A stretch of DNA of 64,000 nt from Flavobacterium sp. (GCF_035195345.1 NZ_CP136574.1:1727871-1791870), one strand, 5' to 3'; counted from the first letter of the stretch, positions 35,177 through 43,765 are shown. Program-made: numbers and translations. Notes: generated by a model not told the origin, from the sequence alone.

Positions 35177-37299
35177 AATACCATCGTCAACTGAATGCGT
35201 TTTCTAGCTTCGTCTACTTCAACCACTTTTACTTGAACGTGTTGATGCATTTTTACTACTTCGTTTACATCGGAAACATAGCCTTCTTTTAGTTGCGAAA
35301 TGTGCACCAAACCACTTTCTTTAATTCCCACATCCACAAAGCAACCAAATGCGGTAATGTTATTTACGATTCCGGGTAAAATCATGCCAGTTCGTATATC
35401 TTTTATGGTTTTTACATTCGGGTCAAATTCGAAAATTTTTGCTGCTTTTCTTGGATCTAAACCTGGTTTTTCTAACTCTTTTAGAATATCTTTCAACGTT
35501 AAAATTCCGATTTCGGATGTAATGTAAATTTCTGGTTTTATCTGCGCGATTTTTTCTTTATTAGCGATTAACTCCGTGGTTTTGATACCTAAATCTTTTG
35601 CCATTTTTTCCACAATAGGATACGCTTCCGGGTGAACAGCCGAGTTGTCCAACGGATTTTTTCCATCGCGAATTCTAATGAAAGCGGCGGCTTGTTGGTA
35701 GGCTTTTTCACCTAAACGTGGTACTTTTTTCAGTTGTTTTCTATCTTCAAAAGGACCATTTTCTGAACGATAGGCTACAATATTTTCAGCCATTTTTTCA
35801 CCAATTCCAGAAACATAACTCAACAACGATTTACTTGCGGTGTTGATGTTAATTCCCACTGAATTCACACAACTCATCACCGTACTATCTAAAGCCGATT
35901 GCAATTTACTTTGATCTACATCGTGCTGATATTGTCCAACACCAATGGATTTTGGATCAATTTTTACCAATTCTGCCAATGGATCAGAAAGTCGTCTTCC
36001 AATCGAAACAGAACCACGAACGGTAACATCATAATTTGAGAATTCTTCTCGTGCAATTTTACTGGCAGAATACACCGATGCACCCGCTTCGGAAACTACA
36101 AAAACTTGAACGGGTTTATCAAAAGCGATTTTTTTAATAAAAAATTCGGTTTCACGAGAAGCAGTTCCGTTTCCAATAGAAATTGCTTCAATATTATACG
36201 CATTCACCATTGAACGTATTTTCTTCATCGCCATGGCAGTGTCGTTTTGTGGTGCGTGTGGATAAATGGTTTCGTTGTTTAATAAATCGCCTTTTTCATC
36301 CAAGCAAACCACTTTACAACCGGTTCTATAACCTGGGTCGATGGCTAAAATTCGTTTTTCTCCTAATGGTGGCGCTAATAACAATTGTCGTAAATTTTCC
36401 GAAAACACATCAATTGCTTTGATATCCGCTTTAGCCTTAGCTTCTTGTAACGTTTCGTTTGAAATAGCTGGTTCTAACAAACGTTTGTAACTGTCTTTAA
36501 TAGCTAATTCTAAATGTTCTGTTGCCTCAGAATTTTTATTTTTGATGATATTTTCTTCGATAAAATCTAGAGCTTCTTCTTTTTCAACAGCGACATTTAA
36601 CTTCACAAAACCTTCTGCTTCGGCACGCAACATGGCTAATAAACGATGCGATGGTGCTTTAGAAATCGGTTCGTTCCAATCAAAATACTGATTGAATTTT
36701 TGAGCCGCTTCCTCGTCTTTTTTAGTTTTAACAACTTTGGTTGTGATTTCTGCTTTTCGTTGGAACAAGCGACGTAAATTTTTACGAATAAAAATGTTTT
36801 CGTTAATCCATTCGGCAATGATATCGCGAGCACCTTGTAGAGCTTCGTCTTCGTTTTTAACGTTTGCATTCAAATATTTCGATGCTAAAAACTCAATATC
36901 ATCATTTCGTTGACTCATGATGATTTTTGCCAATGGTTCTAAACCGTTTTCACGAGCCACATCGGCTTTGGTTTTTTTCTTCTTTTTATAAGGTAAATAG
37001 AAATCTTCCAATTCTTGTAAATCGAAACTATTTTCAATTTTTGATTTCAATTCAGGCGAAAGCGCCTTTTGCTCTTCAATTGATTTTAGAATGCTTTCTT
37101 TTCGCTTGATGATTTCGTCAAATTGCTTGTTTAATTTCGAAATGGCTTCAATTTGTACCTCATCTAAATTGCCGGTTTGATCTTTTCGATAACGCGAAAT
37201 AAACGGAATCGTACAATCTTCCGAAAGTAATTTTATAGTAGCTTCAATGTTTTTTGGAGCAATGTTGGTTTGGTTTTGAATGAATTGAATGTTGATCAT
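35173..37299 (-). CDS. tex: Tex-family RNA-binding transcription accessory protein
   Basis: A 708-residue Tex protein. Domains in order: N-terminal helical Tex_N (FISRYRKDQTGNLDEVQIEA), a YqgF/RuvX-like nuclease fold (ILAIDPGYRTGCKVVCLDEK), helix-hairpin-helix (SYVSGIGEKMAENIVAYRSE, LKKVPRLGEKAYQQAAAFIR) and a C-terminal S1 domain (GMILPGIVNNITAFGCFVDV, GLVHISQL). It binds nucleic acid and is linked to transcription and expression stress responses in other bacteria. The length is somewhat below that of E. coli Tex. A -7 box lies upstream, beside an opposing one. Confidence 0.93.
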   Translation of the reverse strand: MINIQFIQNQTNIAPKNIEATIKLLSEDCTIPFISRYRKDQTGNLDEVQIEAISKLNKQFDEIIKRKESILKSIEEQKALSPELKSKIENSFDLQELEDFYLPYKKKKKTKADVARENGLEPLAKIIMSQRNDDIEFLASKYLNANVKNEDEALQGARDIIAEWINENIFIRKNLRRLFQRKAEITTKVVKTKKDEEAAQKFNQYFDWNEPISKAPSHRLLAMLRAEAEGFVKLNVAVEKEEALDFIEENIIKNKNSEATEHLELAIKDSYKRLLEPAISNETLQEAKAKADIKAIDVFSENLRQLLLAPPLGEKRILAIDPGYRTGCKVVCLDEKGDLLNNETIYPHAPQNDTAMAMKKIRSMVNAYNIEAISIGNGTASRETEFFIKKIAFDKPVQVFVVSEAGASVYSASKIAREEFSNYDVTVRGSVSIGRRLSDPLAELVKIDPKSIGVGQYQHDVDQSKLQSALDSTVMSCVNSVGININTASKSLLSYVSGIGEKMAENIVAYRSENGPFEDRKQLKKVPRLGEKAYQQAAAFIRIRDGKNPLDNSAVHPEAYPIVEKMAKDLGIKTTELIANKEKIAQIKPEIYITSEIGILTLKDILKELEKPGLDPRKAAKIFEFDPNVKTIKDIRTGMILPGIVNNITAFGCFVDVGIKESGLVHISQLKEGYVSDVNEVVKMHQHVQVKVVEVDEARKRIQLTMVF

Positions 37300-37651
37300 T
37301 GTAAATAAAATTGAACTGCTAAAATACTATCTTTGGACAAAATTATTAACTTTTGGAAGTACTATTTATTTAATTGTGATTAATAGCCTCTGTTTCTTAA
37401 CTTATGGCTACGATAAATGGCAAGCTAAAAACAATAAAAGACGCATTTCAGAATTCAATTTGCTTTTATTAGCTGGTGTTGGTGGAACTATTGGTGGGAT
37501 TTTAAGTATCTATCTTTTCAAACACAAAACCAATAAATTTTCTTTTATAATCGCTTTTTATACTATTGTGATACTTCAGATTGTTTTATTGTATTTCGGA
37601 ATTCAAACGTTTAAAAGCGAATCCAATATTTTCAATAACATCGGTTATTAA
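37289..37651 (+). CDS. DUF1294 small membrane protein (start uncertain)
   Basis: The core IYLIVINSLCFLTYGYDKW, then NKRRISEFNLLLLAGVGGTI and SIYLFKHKTNKFSF, is the DUF1294 signature with about three helices. The function is unknown. The ORF runs from an ATG at 37289, inside the start of divergent tex, but a TATCTTTG promoter box at 37328-37335 lies within it. The true start may therefore be later; the next standard in-frame candidate is a GTG at 37376. The 3' end overlaps the convergent nnrD by 66 bases. Confidence 0.7.
   Translation: MLIIVNKIELLKYYLWTKLLTFGSTIYLIVINSLCFLTYGYDKWQAKNNKRRISEFNLLLLAGVGGTIGGILSIYLFKHKTNKFSFIIAFYTIVILQIVLLYFGIQTFKSESNIFNNIGY
37328..37335 (+). promoter_or_regulatory. 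-7 box for the DUF1294 gene
   Basis: TATCTTTG, a perfect TAnnTTTG, is inside the longest DUF1294 ORF and argues for a start downstream of 37340. Confidence 0.4.
37338..37345 (-). promoter_or_regulatory. -7 box for tex
   Basis: The minus strand reads TAATTTTG. It lies 39 bases before the tex ATG and only 2 bases from the opposing DUF1294 box, so the two promoters probably compete for the same DNA. Confidence 0.4.
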
Positions 37652-38419
37652 CATGCTTTCTTCGCTTTGTGTTTGAAGTGTAATATCAGCAGCTAATCCA
37701 TGAAGATAAACACCTAATTTTGAAGCTTCTAAAGTAGTGTAACCTTGTGCTAAAAATGAAGTAATCATTCCAGTTAACGCATCACCTGAACCACCTTTTG
37801 CTAAACCTGAATTTCCGGTAGTGTTTTCAAAAATGTGAATTCCGTCAGTGATAAACGTTTTGTGACCTTTTAAAACGATTACACAATTTAATGCTGCCGC
37901 TTTTTGAATTGCCGAAATTCTTCTTTCGGATTCAGAATCATGTTCACCAAATAATCGATCAAATTCTTTTGGATGGGGTGTTAACACAAATGGAAAATTA
38001 AAGTTTTTCCAATCTATTTTGTATTTGGCTATTAAATTCAAGGCATCGGCATCAAAAACAACGGGAAGTTTGTTTTCGTACAATTCGTAAATGCATTGCA
38101 GACTGATTTCATCTACGCCAATTCCGGGACCAATTCCAATAGCTTGATAAGGAGATAAATCATTCATCACACATGTATTTTCATATATGGCTTCGGGAAT
38201 GGAATTAAAAAGTACATTTTTGTTTTCAGGAGAAAAAGCTACAGTTAACAATCCAACACCTGAACGCAAACTGGCTTTAGAAGCAATAATAGCAGCACCC
38301 ATTTTGTTTGTGCTTCCTGCTATTAACAAAGCATGACCTTGTGTTCCTTTATGAGAATCACAAGGTCTTTTTTTATAACTTTTTTGAATACAATTCAAAT
38401 CTAATTTTACAACTTTCAT
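37586..38419 (-). CDS. nnrD: ADP-dependent NAD(P)H-hydrate dehydratase
   Basis: Repairs damaged hydrated NAD(P)H in the cytosol. It is a 277-residue ribokinase-fold protein with GHALLIAGSTNKMGAAIIAS, IGIGPGIGVDE, VFDADALNLIA, FVLTPHPKEFDRLFG and the catalytic GNSGLAKGGSGDALTGMI. It lacks the N-terminal epimerase domain found in fused YjeF proteins. It follows rpiB after a short gap and is probably co-transcribed with it. The last 66 bases are antisense to the end of the DUF1294 ORF. Confidence 0.92.
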   Translation of the reverse strand: MKVVKLDLNCIQKSYKKRPCDSHKGTQGHALLIAGSTNKMGAAIIASKASLRSGVGLLTVAFSPENKNVLFNSIPEAIYENTCVMNDLSPYQAIGIGPGIGVDEISLQCIYELYENKLPVVFDADALNLIAKYKIDWKNFNFPFVLTPHPKEFDRLFGEHDSESERRISAIQKAAALNCVIVLKGHKTFITDGIHIFENTTGNSGLAKGGSGDALTGMITSFLAQGYTTLEASKLGVYLHGLAADITLQTQSEESMLITDVIENIGFAFKRLNSEIQ

Positions 38420-38442
38420 TTGAATTGATTTTAATTATTTGA

Positions 38443-38874
38443 TTATTTACAAGCGATTTTTTTTACGCGATTACCGTGTCTTCCGCCTTCAAAAGAAGTA
38501 TTTAAAAACGTATCTACCATTTCAATAGCTTGCTGAATAGAAGTATAACGAGCTGGAATACTTAAAACATTAGCATCATTATGTTGACGAGCCAAAGCTG
38601 CGATTTCTTTTGTCCAACACAAAGCCGCACGAATATCTTGATGTTTATTCACTGTCATAGCTATTCCGTTTCCTGAACCACAAATTACAATTCCTAAATC
38701 AGCTTTTTTGCTTTCAACATCATACGCTACTGGATGACCAAAATCTGGATAATCAACACTGTCAAAAGTATCTGTTCCATGATTATATACGGTATGTCCT
38801 TTTTCTTCTAGATATTGAACAATTGCTTTTTTATAATCTGGACCTGCATGGTCGTTTCCAATTGAAATTTTCAT
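38443..38874 (-). CDS. rpiB: Ribose-5-phosphate isomerase B
   Basis: Interconverts ribose-5-phosphate and ribulose-5-phosphate. It is a 143-residue RpiB/LacAB protein starting MKISIGNDHAGPDYKKAIVQ, with VDYPDFGHPVAYDV and VICGSGNGIAMTVNKHQDIR, in which the Cys of CGSGNG is the catalytic base in the family. The length is normal. It is the last leftward gene before the large non-coding gap and has its own -7 box. Confidence 0.95.
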   Translation of the reverse strand: MKISIGNDHAGPDYKKAIVQYLEEKGHTVYNHGTDTFDSVDYPDFGHPVAYDVESKKADLGIVICGSGNGIAMTVNKHQDIRAALCWTKEIAALARQHNDANVLSIPARYTSIQQAIEMVDTFLNTSFEGGRHGNRVKKIACK

Positions 38875-38896
38875 AATATTGTGTGTTTTATCTATG

Positions 38897-38904
38897 CAAA
38901 AATA
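38897..38904 (-). promoter_or_regulatory. -7 box for rpiB-nnrD
   Basis: The minus strand reads TATTTTTG (TAnnTTTG), 22 bases before the rpiB ATG. Confidence 0.45.
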
Positions 38905-39594
38905 CTAAAGATATAGGAGTAATAATAATATGATTTGTATTTTGATATTTTTTTAACCAAATCATTTAAAATCAATGAATTATATAATAAAGTAAACTAA
39001 AAATTACACATTGTTAATTTCTTTATGTAAATCGTTGATAATCAGTTAACCTTAATTTAACATTAATTGTTAACAACTTTGGATAGAAATTTAGAAGTTT
39101 TTTTAGGTTGTAATAAAAAAATTAGTAATCCAAAATTGAAATTAAAAATCCTAATTTAGTTTCGTGAATTTTTAGAAAAGTTATCAATAGAAAAAAATTA
39201 GTTTTCAACAGAAATCAACAATTGAAGTTATTTACAAAACGATTATAAAATCTATTTTCAACAACTGTTGATAACTACAAAAGAAAGAATTTAGAAGTTC
39301 TTATTTTTAGTTCTTTACTAATTTTTATAATTGTTAATTACGTTGTATAAGTAACAATAACTTTTAAAAATGAATTCTGTAAAAAAACTTATTCCACATA
39401 TTAACACGCTATAATAACCATCATAAATTTAAATTTAATTAAAAATATTTTTTGTTGTTTTTAATAAATGTTGAAAACTTTCATTTTATCAATTTTGTTA
39501 TAATTTGGTTAATTCTAATTTTTCAATTCTGATTTCTAATTTCTTCTTCGTAACTTTAAACAATAATTAGAAATATAGCTAAGATAATTTTTAT

Positions 39595-39660
39595 ATGAAT
39601 ACTGAATGTAAAGCTATATTCATGTGTTCCCGTAAAAAATATCAACGCACACATAAATGA
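39595..39660 (+). CDS. Possible 21-residue leader peptide before rnr
   Basis: An ATG opens a 21-codon frame (MNTECKAIFMC then SRKKYQRTHK) that stops 4 bases before the rnr ATG. The bases around its start (ATGAATA) can pair with TATTCAT at 39617-39623. It may be chance; nothing but the spacing and the hairpin supports it. Confidence 0.2.
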   Translation: MNTECKAIFMCSRKKYQRTHK

Positions 39661-39664
39661 TACA

Positions 39665-41842
39665 ATGAGTAAGAAACCAAAAAAATTAGGAAATAAACCA
39701 AAAGATTTTACTGCACAAATATTTAAAATACTTTCAAGAGAACCTTCTAAATCTTTTAATTACAAACAAATAGCTGCTGTTTTAGAACTTTCAGATACGA
39801 AAAGCAGAAACGAAATAATTAGAGATTTAAAAATACTTAAAGCACAAGATAAAATTCACGAAACGGAAATTGGAAAATATCAAATTATTTCCAAAGCAGA
39901 ATATTACGAAGGAATTATAGATATGACTTCTCGTAAAACAGGCTATTTTGTTTGTGATGAATTAGAAGATGATGTTTTTGTTCCGTTTATTAACTTAAAT
40001 CATGCATTAGATGGTGATAAAGTGAAAGCTTATATTTACAATAGAAGAAGTTCACGCAAACCAGAAGCAGAAGTTTTAGAAATTTTAGAACGAAAAAAAT
40101 CAGAATTTGTTGGAGTTATCGATATTCAAAAAAACTTTGCTTTTGTAACAACAGCCAATGCTAAAATGTATACCGATATTTTCATCCCAAAAAATAAAAT
40201 TGGTGATGCAGGACATGGTGATGTTGTTTTAGTAACGCTAGAAGACTGGCCTAAAAAAGCCGATTCTCCTTTTGGTTCTGTGATAAAAGTTTTAGGAAAA
40301 CCAGGAGAACACAATACAGAAATTCATGCAATTTTAGCTGAATATGGTTTACCATATGATTTTCCAATTGAAGTAGAAGCGTATGCGAATAAAATAGATA
40401 CTTCAATCATAGAAGAAGAAATAAAAAAACGTCGCGATATGCGTGATGTTTTAACGTTTACAATTGATCCAAAAGATGCTAAAGATTTTGATGATGCGTT
40501 ATCATTTCAAATTTTAGAAAATGGAAATTACGAAATCGGAGTTCATATTGCTGATGTTTCGCATTATTTACAAGAAGGAACTATTTTAGATGATGAAGCT
40601 TATAAAAGAGCTACTTCTGTTTATTTAGTAGATAGAGTTGTTCCAATGTTACCAGAAGTGTTATCCAACTTTGCTTGTTCGCTCCGACCACATGAAGAAA
40701 AATATACGTTTTCAGCTGTTTTTCAATTAAATAATAAAGCGGAAGTTTTAGATGCATGGTTTGGACGAACCGTAACGTATTCTGACCAACGTTTTGCTTA
40801 TGAAGAAGCTCAGAGTATCATCGAAACAAAATCAGATGTTATTCCAGCTGAAATTTCATTGACTGGAAACGAATACATTGTTCCAAAACTAATAGTTGAT
40901 GCTACTTTAAAAATGGATGAATTAGCTAAAATTCTTCGAAGAAAAAGAATGGCAGCTGGAGCGATTTCGTTTGATAAAGTAGAAGTAAAATTCAATTTGA
41001 ATGAAGATGCAGAACCAATTGGAGTTTACTTCAAACAAAGTAAAGATGCGAATCATTTGATTGAAGAATTCATGTTGTTAGCGAATAGAAAAGTAGCAGA
41101 ATTCATTGGAAAACAAAAGAAAACTTTTATTTACAGAATTCACGATGAACCAAATGAAGATAAATTAATCAATCTTCAAACCGTGATTGCTAAGTTTGGA
41201 TATTCAATCAATTTCCGTTCTAAAAAAGATATTTCGAATTCGTTAAACAATTTATTAGAAGAAGTTCAAGGTAAAAAAGAACAAAATTTAGTAGATACCT
41301 TAACCATTAGAAGTATGAGTAAGGCTGCTTATTCTACTGAAAATATTGGTCACTACGGATTAGCTTTTGATTATTATAGTCATTTTACTTCGCCAATTCG
41401 TCGTTATCCAGATGTTATGGCACACCGTTTGTTACAATTTTACATAGATGGTGGAAAAAGTGTAAGTGAAGAAGAATACGAAGAAAAATGTGTACATTCT
41501 TCACAAATGGAAGGTTTAGCCGCACAAGCCGAACGCGATTCTGTGAAATACATGCAAGTAAAATACATGCAAGATCACAAAGACGAAGAGTTTTTAGGTG
41601 TAATTTCGGGTGTAACCGAATGGGGAATTTATGTAGAAATCATCGAAAATAAATGCGAAGGAATGGTTAGAATTCGTGAAATTAGAGATGATTATTACAC
41701 TTTTGATGACAAACAATATGCTTTAGTAGGTGAAGTTTCTAAAAATATTTTACAATTAGGAGACGAAATTTACGTTAAAGTAAAAAATGCCGATTTAGTG
41801 AAGAAACAATTGGATTTTCATTATTTGAGAAAGAGAGAGTAA
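39665..41842 (+). CDS. rnr: Ribonuclease R
   Basis: A 725-residue 3'-5' exoribonuclease of the RNase II/R family that degrades structured RNA. Order: an N-terminal helix-turn-helix-like segment (FNYKQIAAVLELSDTKSRNE), cold-shock-type OB folds, the RNB catalytic core (FTIDPKDAKDFDDALSF with its metal-binding Asp residues; YSHFTSPIRRYPDVMAHR) and a C-terminal S1 domain (EFLGVISGVTEWGIYVEI). The length is usual. It is the first rightward gene after the candidate origin. Confidence 0.95.
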   Translation: MSKKPKKLGNKPKDFTAQIFKILSREPSKSFNYKQIAAVLELSDTKSRNEIIRDLKILKAQDKIHETEIGKYQIISKAEYYEGIIDMTSRKTGYFVCDELEDDVFVPFINLNHALDGDKVKAYIYNRRSSRKPEAEVLEILERKKSEFVGVIDIQKNFAFVTTANAKMYTDIFIPKNKIGDAGHGDVVLVTLEDWPKKADSPFGSVIKVLGKPGEHNTEIHAILAEYGLPYDFPIEVEAYANKIDTSIIEEEIKKRRDMRDVLTFTIDPKDAKDFDDALSFQILENGNYEIGVHIADVSHYLQEGTILDDEAYKRATSVYLVDRVVPMLPEVLSNFACSLRPHEEKYTFSAVFQLNNKAEVLDAWFGRTVTYSDQRFAYEEAQSIIETKSDVIPAEISLTGNEYIVPKLIVDATLKMDELAKILRRKRMAAGAISFDKVEVKFNLNEDAEPIGVYFKQSKDANHLIEEFMLLANRKVAEFIGKQKKTFIYRIHDEPNEDKLINLQTVIAKFGYSINFRSKKDISNSLNNLLEEVQGKKEQNLVDTLTIRSMSKAAYSTENIGHYGLAFDYYSHFTSPIRRYPDVMAHRLLQFYIDGGKSVSEEEYEEKCVHSSQMEGLAAQAERDSVKYMQVKYMQDHKDEEFLGVISGVTEWGIYVEIIENKCEGMVRIREIRDDYYTFDDKQYALVGEVSKNILQLGDEIYVKVKNADLVKKQLDFHYLRKRE

Positions 41843-41847
41843 TTTTT

Positions 41848-41875
41848 AGTGATAAGTGAAAAGTAATTAGTTAGA
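41848..41875. repeat. Heptad repeat, four units beginning AGT
   Basis: AGTGATA, AGTGAAA, AGTAATT and AGTTAGA are in strict 7-base register just after rnr. Confidence 0.7.
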
Positions 41876-41883
41876 CACAAAGT

Positions 41884-41938
41884 TGTCATTTCGACGTAAG
41901 GAGAAACGTTAGTTCAGTGAAACTAAATCTCATAATAA
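41884..41938. repeat. Interspersed repeat, GTCATTTCGACG type
   Basis: GTCATTTCGACGTAAGGAGA begins a 55-base block that also holds TTAGTTCAGTGAAACTAA, which is nearly self-complementary. The GTCATTTCGACG word is one I associate with dispersed intergenic repeats in Flavobacteria (memory, not a search). Confidence 0.55.
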
Positions 41939-41939
41939 G

Positions 41940-42218
41940 ATGAAAGTAGTTGAATTTATAAAGAGGTATATTTCTGTTTTTAGTGTAATTTCTTTACTAC
42001 TTTTTGTAATCACGTTACATTTAGTTTGGCAAGAATTTAATTTTAATCCAAATCCTTTTTATAAAGTTATTAAATTAAAAATTGGATTTTTAATTGTGAT
42101 ACTTATTTTACTTTTGCTTGATTATATTTTTAAAAAATTAATTAAAAATCGATTGATTATAAACCTTTTAGAAATAATTATTTTATTATCAGTTTATACT
42201 TTTTATTACTATAAATAA
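41940..42218 (+). CDS. Small membrane protein of unknown function
   Basis: A 92-residue protein, mostly three hydrophobic helices (about residues 13-30, 48-64 and 73-90) with a lysine-rich break (FKKLIKNR). I recognise no family. It follows a dispersed repeat by 1 base and precedes a head-GIN gene by 12 bases, so the two may be co-transcribed. Coding status is supported only by the open frame, the membrane pattern and operon-like spacing. Confidence 0.55.
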   Translation: MKVVEFIKRYISVFSVISLLLFVITLHLVWQEFNFNPNPFYKVIKLKIGFLIVILILLLLDYIFKKLIKNRLIINLLEIIILLSVYTFYYYK

Positions 42219-42230
42219 ATTAAAAATACT

Positions 42231-42905
42231 ATGAAAAACACATTTTTAACCTTTATAACCTGTTCCATCTTTTCATTAGGAATAGCTCAAACTGAAAAAC
42301 AAGTTGGTGATTTTACTAAAGTAACCGCTTTTGATAAAATTGATGTCAACTTAGTAGCATCGACTGAAAATAAAGTTGTTTTAACGGGTGCTAATTCACA
42401 AGAAGTAGAAGTAATTAATAAAAGTGGCGAATTAAAAATCAGAATGCCTTTAACAAAAATGTTAAGTGGTGACGATGTTTCTGCAACTGTTTATTATAAA
42501 AAATTAGATGCTGTTGAAGCTAATGAAGGAAGCAGAGTTTCTTCAAAAGATGAAATTTCTGCGATAAATTTTGACATCATTTGTAAAGAAGGTTCCGAAA
42601 TTAAACTAACTAATTTACAAGCCGATAGATTACAAGTTCGTGTTTCGCAAGGAAGTATTGTAACTACAAAAGGAACCGTTAAAAACCAAGATATTTTATC
42701 CAATTCTGGTGGAAAATATGATGGTCAAGATTGTAAAACCCAACAAACAGTAGTTACGGTAAACGCTGGCGGCATGGCTCACGTGTATGCAACGGATTTA
42801 GTAGATGCTAAAACAAGAGCAGGTGGTGAAATAAAAATCTACGGTAAACCAAAACAAATCAACGAAAAGAAAATCGCTGGAGGAACTATCGAACAAGCGA
42901 AATAG
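42231..42905 (+). CDS. Head-GIN (DUF2807) domain secreted protein
   Basis: A 224-residue protein with a signal peptide (FLTFITCSIFSLGIAQ) and a DUF2807-type repetitive beta fold: VTAFDKIDVNLVAS, VEVINKSGELKIRMPL, LDAVEANEGSRVSSKD, then a C-terminal ETK-like basic tail (INEKKIAGGTIEQAK). Unlike the head-GIN protein at 19744 it has no lipobox, so it is probably periplasmic or surface-released. The function is unknown. Confidence 0.82.
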   Translation: MKNTFLTFITCSIFSLGIAQTEKQVGDFTKVTAFDKIDVNLVASTENKVVLTGANSQEVEVINKSGELKIRMPLTKMLSGDDVSATVYYKKLDAVEANEGSRVSSKDEISAINFDIICKEGSEIKLTNLQADRLQVRVSQGSIVTTKGTVKNQDILSNSGGKYDGQDCKTQQTVVTVNAGGMAHVYATDLVDAKTRAGGEIKIYGKPKQINEKKIAGGTIEQAK

Positions 42906-42908
42906 TTT

Positions 42909-42943
42909 AGTGATTAGTAAAAAGTAACTAGTAATTAGTTATT
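42909..42943. repeat. Heptad repeat, five units beginning AGT
   Basis: AGTGATT, AGTAAAA, AGTAACT, AGTAATT and AGTTATT are in 7-base register directly after the head-GIN gene. They resemble the units at 41848. Confidence 0.75.
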
Positions 42944-42992
42944 TTTTCTAGAAATTAGTAATTTTATATTTTAATTCAAAAGAGCCTTGTGA

Positions 42993-43027
42993 ACTTATCA
43001 CTTATCACTCTTTACTTATCACTTAAA
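42993..43027. repeat. Heptad repeat, five units beginning ACT
   Basis: ACTTATC, ACTTATC, ACTCTTT, ACTTATC and ACTTAAA. Read on the other strand they resemble the AGTGATA-type units 70 bases upstream, so the two arrays form a loose inverted pair. Confidence 0.8.
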
Positions 43028-43028
43028 T

Positions 43029-43724
43029 TTGCATTTACAAGACATACTTACCGCAATCCCTTGGGGACTTTTGTTAGCTTTTTCAATTGGTCCTGGTTTT
43101 TTTGTATTACTAGAAACTAGTATTACCAAAGGTTTTAGAGCTGCTTTTACTTTTGATTTAGGAATTGTTTTTGGAGATATTATCTTTATTTTGATTGCTT
43201 ATTTAAGTACCAATCAACTTTTAGAACAATTAAAAGATAATCCCACCTTGTTTATTATTGGCGGAATTATCATGTTGGTTTACGGTTTGGTTTCTTTTAT
43301 CATGCTAAAACGTAATTTTAAAAAGCAACAAGACGAAGAACAAGACGACGATAACATTCCAAAAAAAAATTATTTCGCTTTGTTTTTTAAAGGTTTTTTA
43401 TTGAATTTTATTAATATTGGAGTTTTAGGTTTTTGGATGATGATTATCATTACATACGGACCACAAATGGAAATGAATACTTCTCGTATTTCTATCTTTT
43501 TTGCTTCTATTTTAGCTTTTTATTTAGCATTTGATGTCGCTAAAATATTATTAGCAAAGCAATTGAAACACAAATTAATTCCAGCAAACATCTACAAAAT
43601 TAAAAGAGTAATTAGTTTGGTTATTTCCATTTTTGGATTGTTTTTTATACTCCAAGGTTTTTTCCCAAAAGAAAAAGAAATGATAACCAATAAGTTATTA
43701 CCTGATACTGCAGTTTCTGAATAA
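43029..43724 (+). CDS. LysE-family transporter
   Basis: A 231-residue membrane protein with about six helices. The N-terminus LTAIPWGLLLAFSIGPGFFV followed by LLETSITKGFRAAFTFDLG is the LysE/RhtB exporter signature. It probably exports an amino acid or similar small molecule from the cytosol; the substrate is unknown. The start is a TTG at 43029: no in-frame ATG lies upstream, and the family N-terminus begins right there. The heptad array ends within 2 bases of the start codon. Confidence 0.85.
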   Translation: MHLQDILTAIPWGLLLAFSIGPGFFVLLETSITKGFRAAFTFDLGIVFGDIIFILIAYLSTNQLLEQLKDNPTLFIIGGIIMLVYGLVSFIMLKRNFKKQQDEEQDDDNIPKKNYFALFFKGFLLNFINIGVLGFWMMIIITYGPQMEMNTSRISIFFASILAFYLAFDVAKILLAKQLKHKLIPANIYKIKRVISLVISIFGLFFILQGFFPKEKEMITNKLLPDTAVSE

Positions 43725-43739
43725 TATTTTCTATTGTTT

Positions 43740-43765
43740 GTCATCCTGAACTCGTTTCAGGATCT
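43740..43765. repeat. Small palindromic repeat, GTCAT-CCTGAA type
   Basis: TCCTGAA pairs with TTCAGGA around CTCGT. A close relative lies at 46575. Translated, it produces the spurious N-terminal residues VILNSFQDL if the downstream gene is started too early. Confidence 0.7.

Larger units (their letters stand above)
38875..39664. other. Gene-free 790-bp region, candidate replication origin
   Basis: No convincing protein gene lies here. The DNA is strongly AT-rich. It carries TTTTCAACA at 39202-39210 and 39255-39263, its reverse complement at 39469-39477, TTATCAACA (reverse) at 39266-39274, TTATCAACG (reverse) at 39033-39041, TTATCAATA at 39181-39189 and TTATTCCACA at 39389-39398. All resemble the DnaA box TTATCCACA. 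An especially AT-only stretch (39424-39470) could unwind. Flanking genes diverge, and gene direction across the window flips here. The origin call is inference, supported by parS sites at 55.7-57.7 kb. Confidence 0.55.

Noticed and set aside
43024..43031. TAAATTTG as a promoter for the LysE-type gene
   Set aside because: It overlaps the TTG start codon itself, and no later start would preserve the first membrane helix; probably a chance match.
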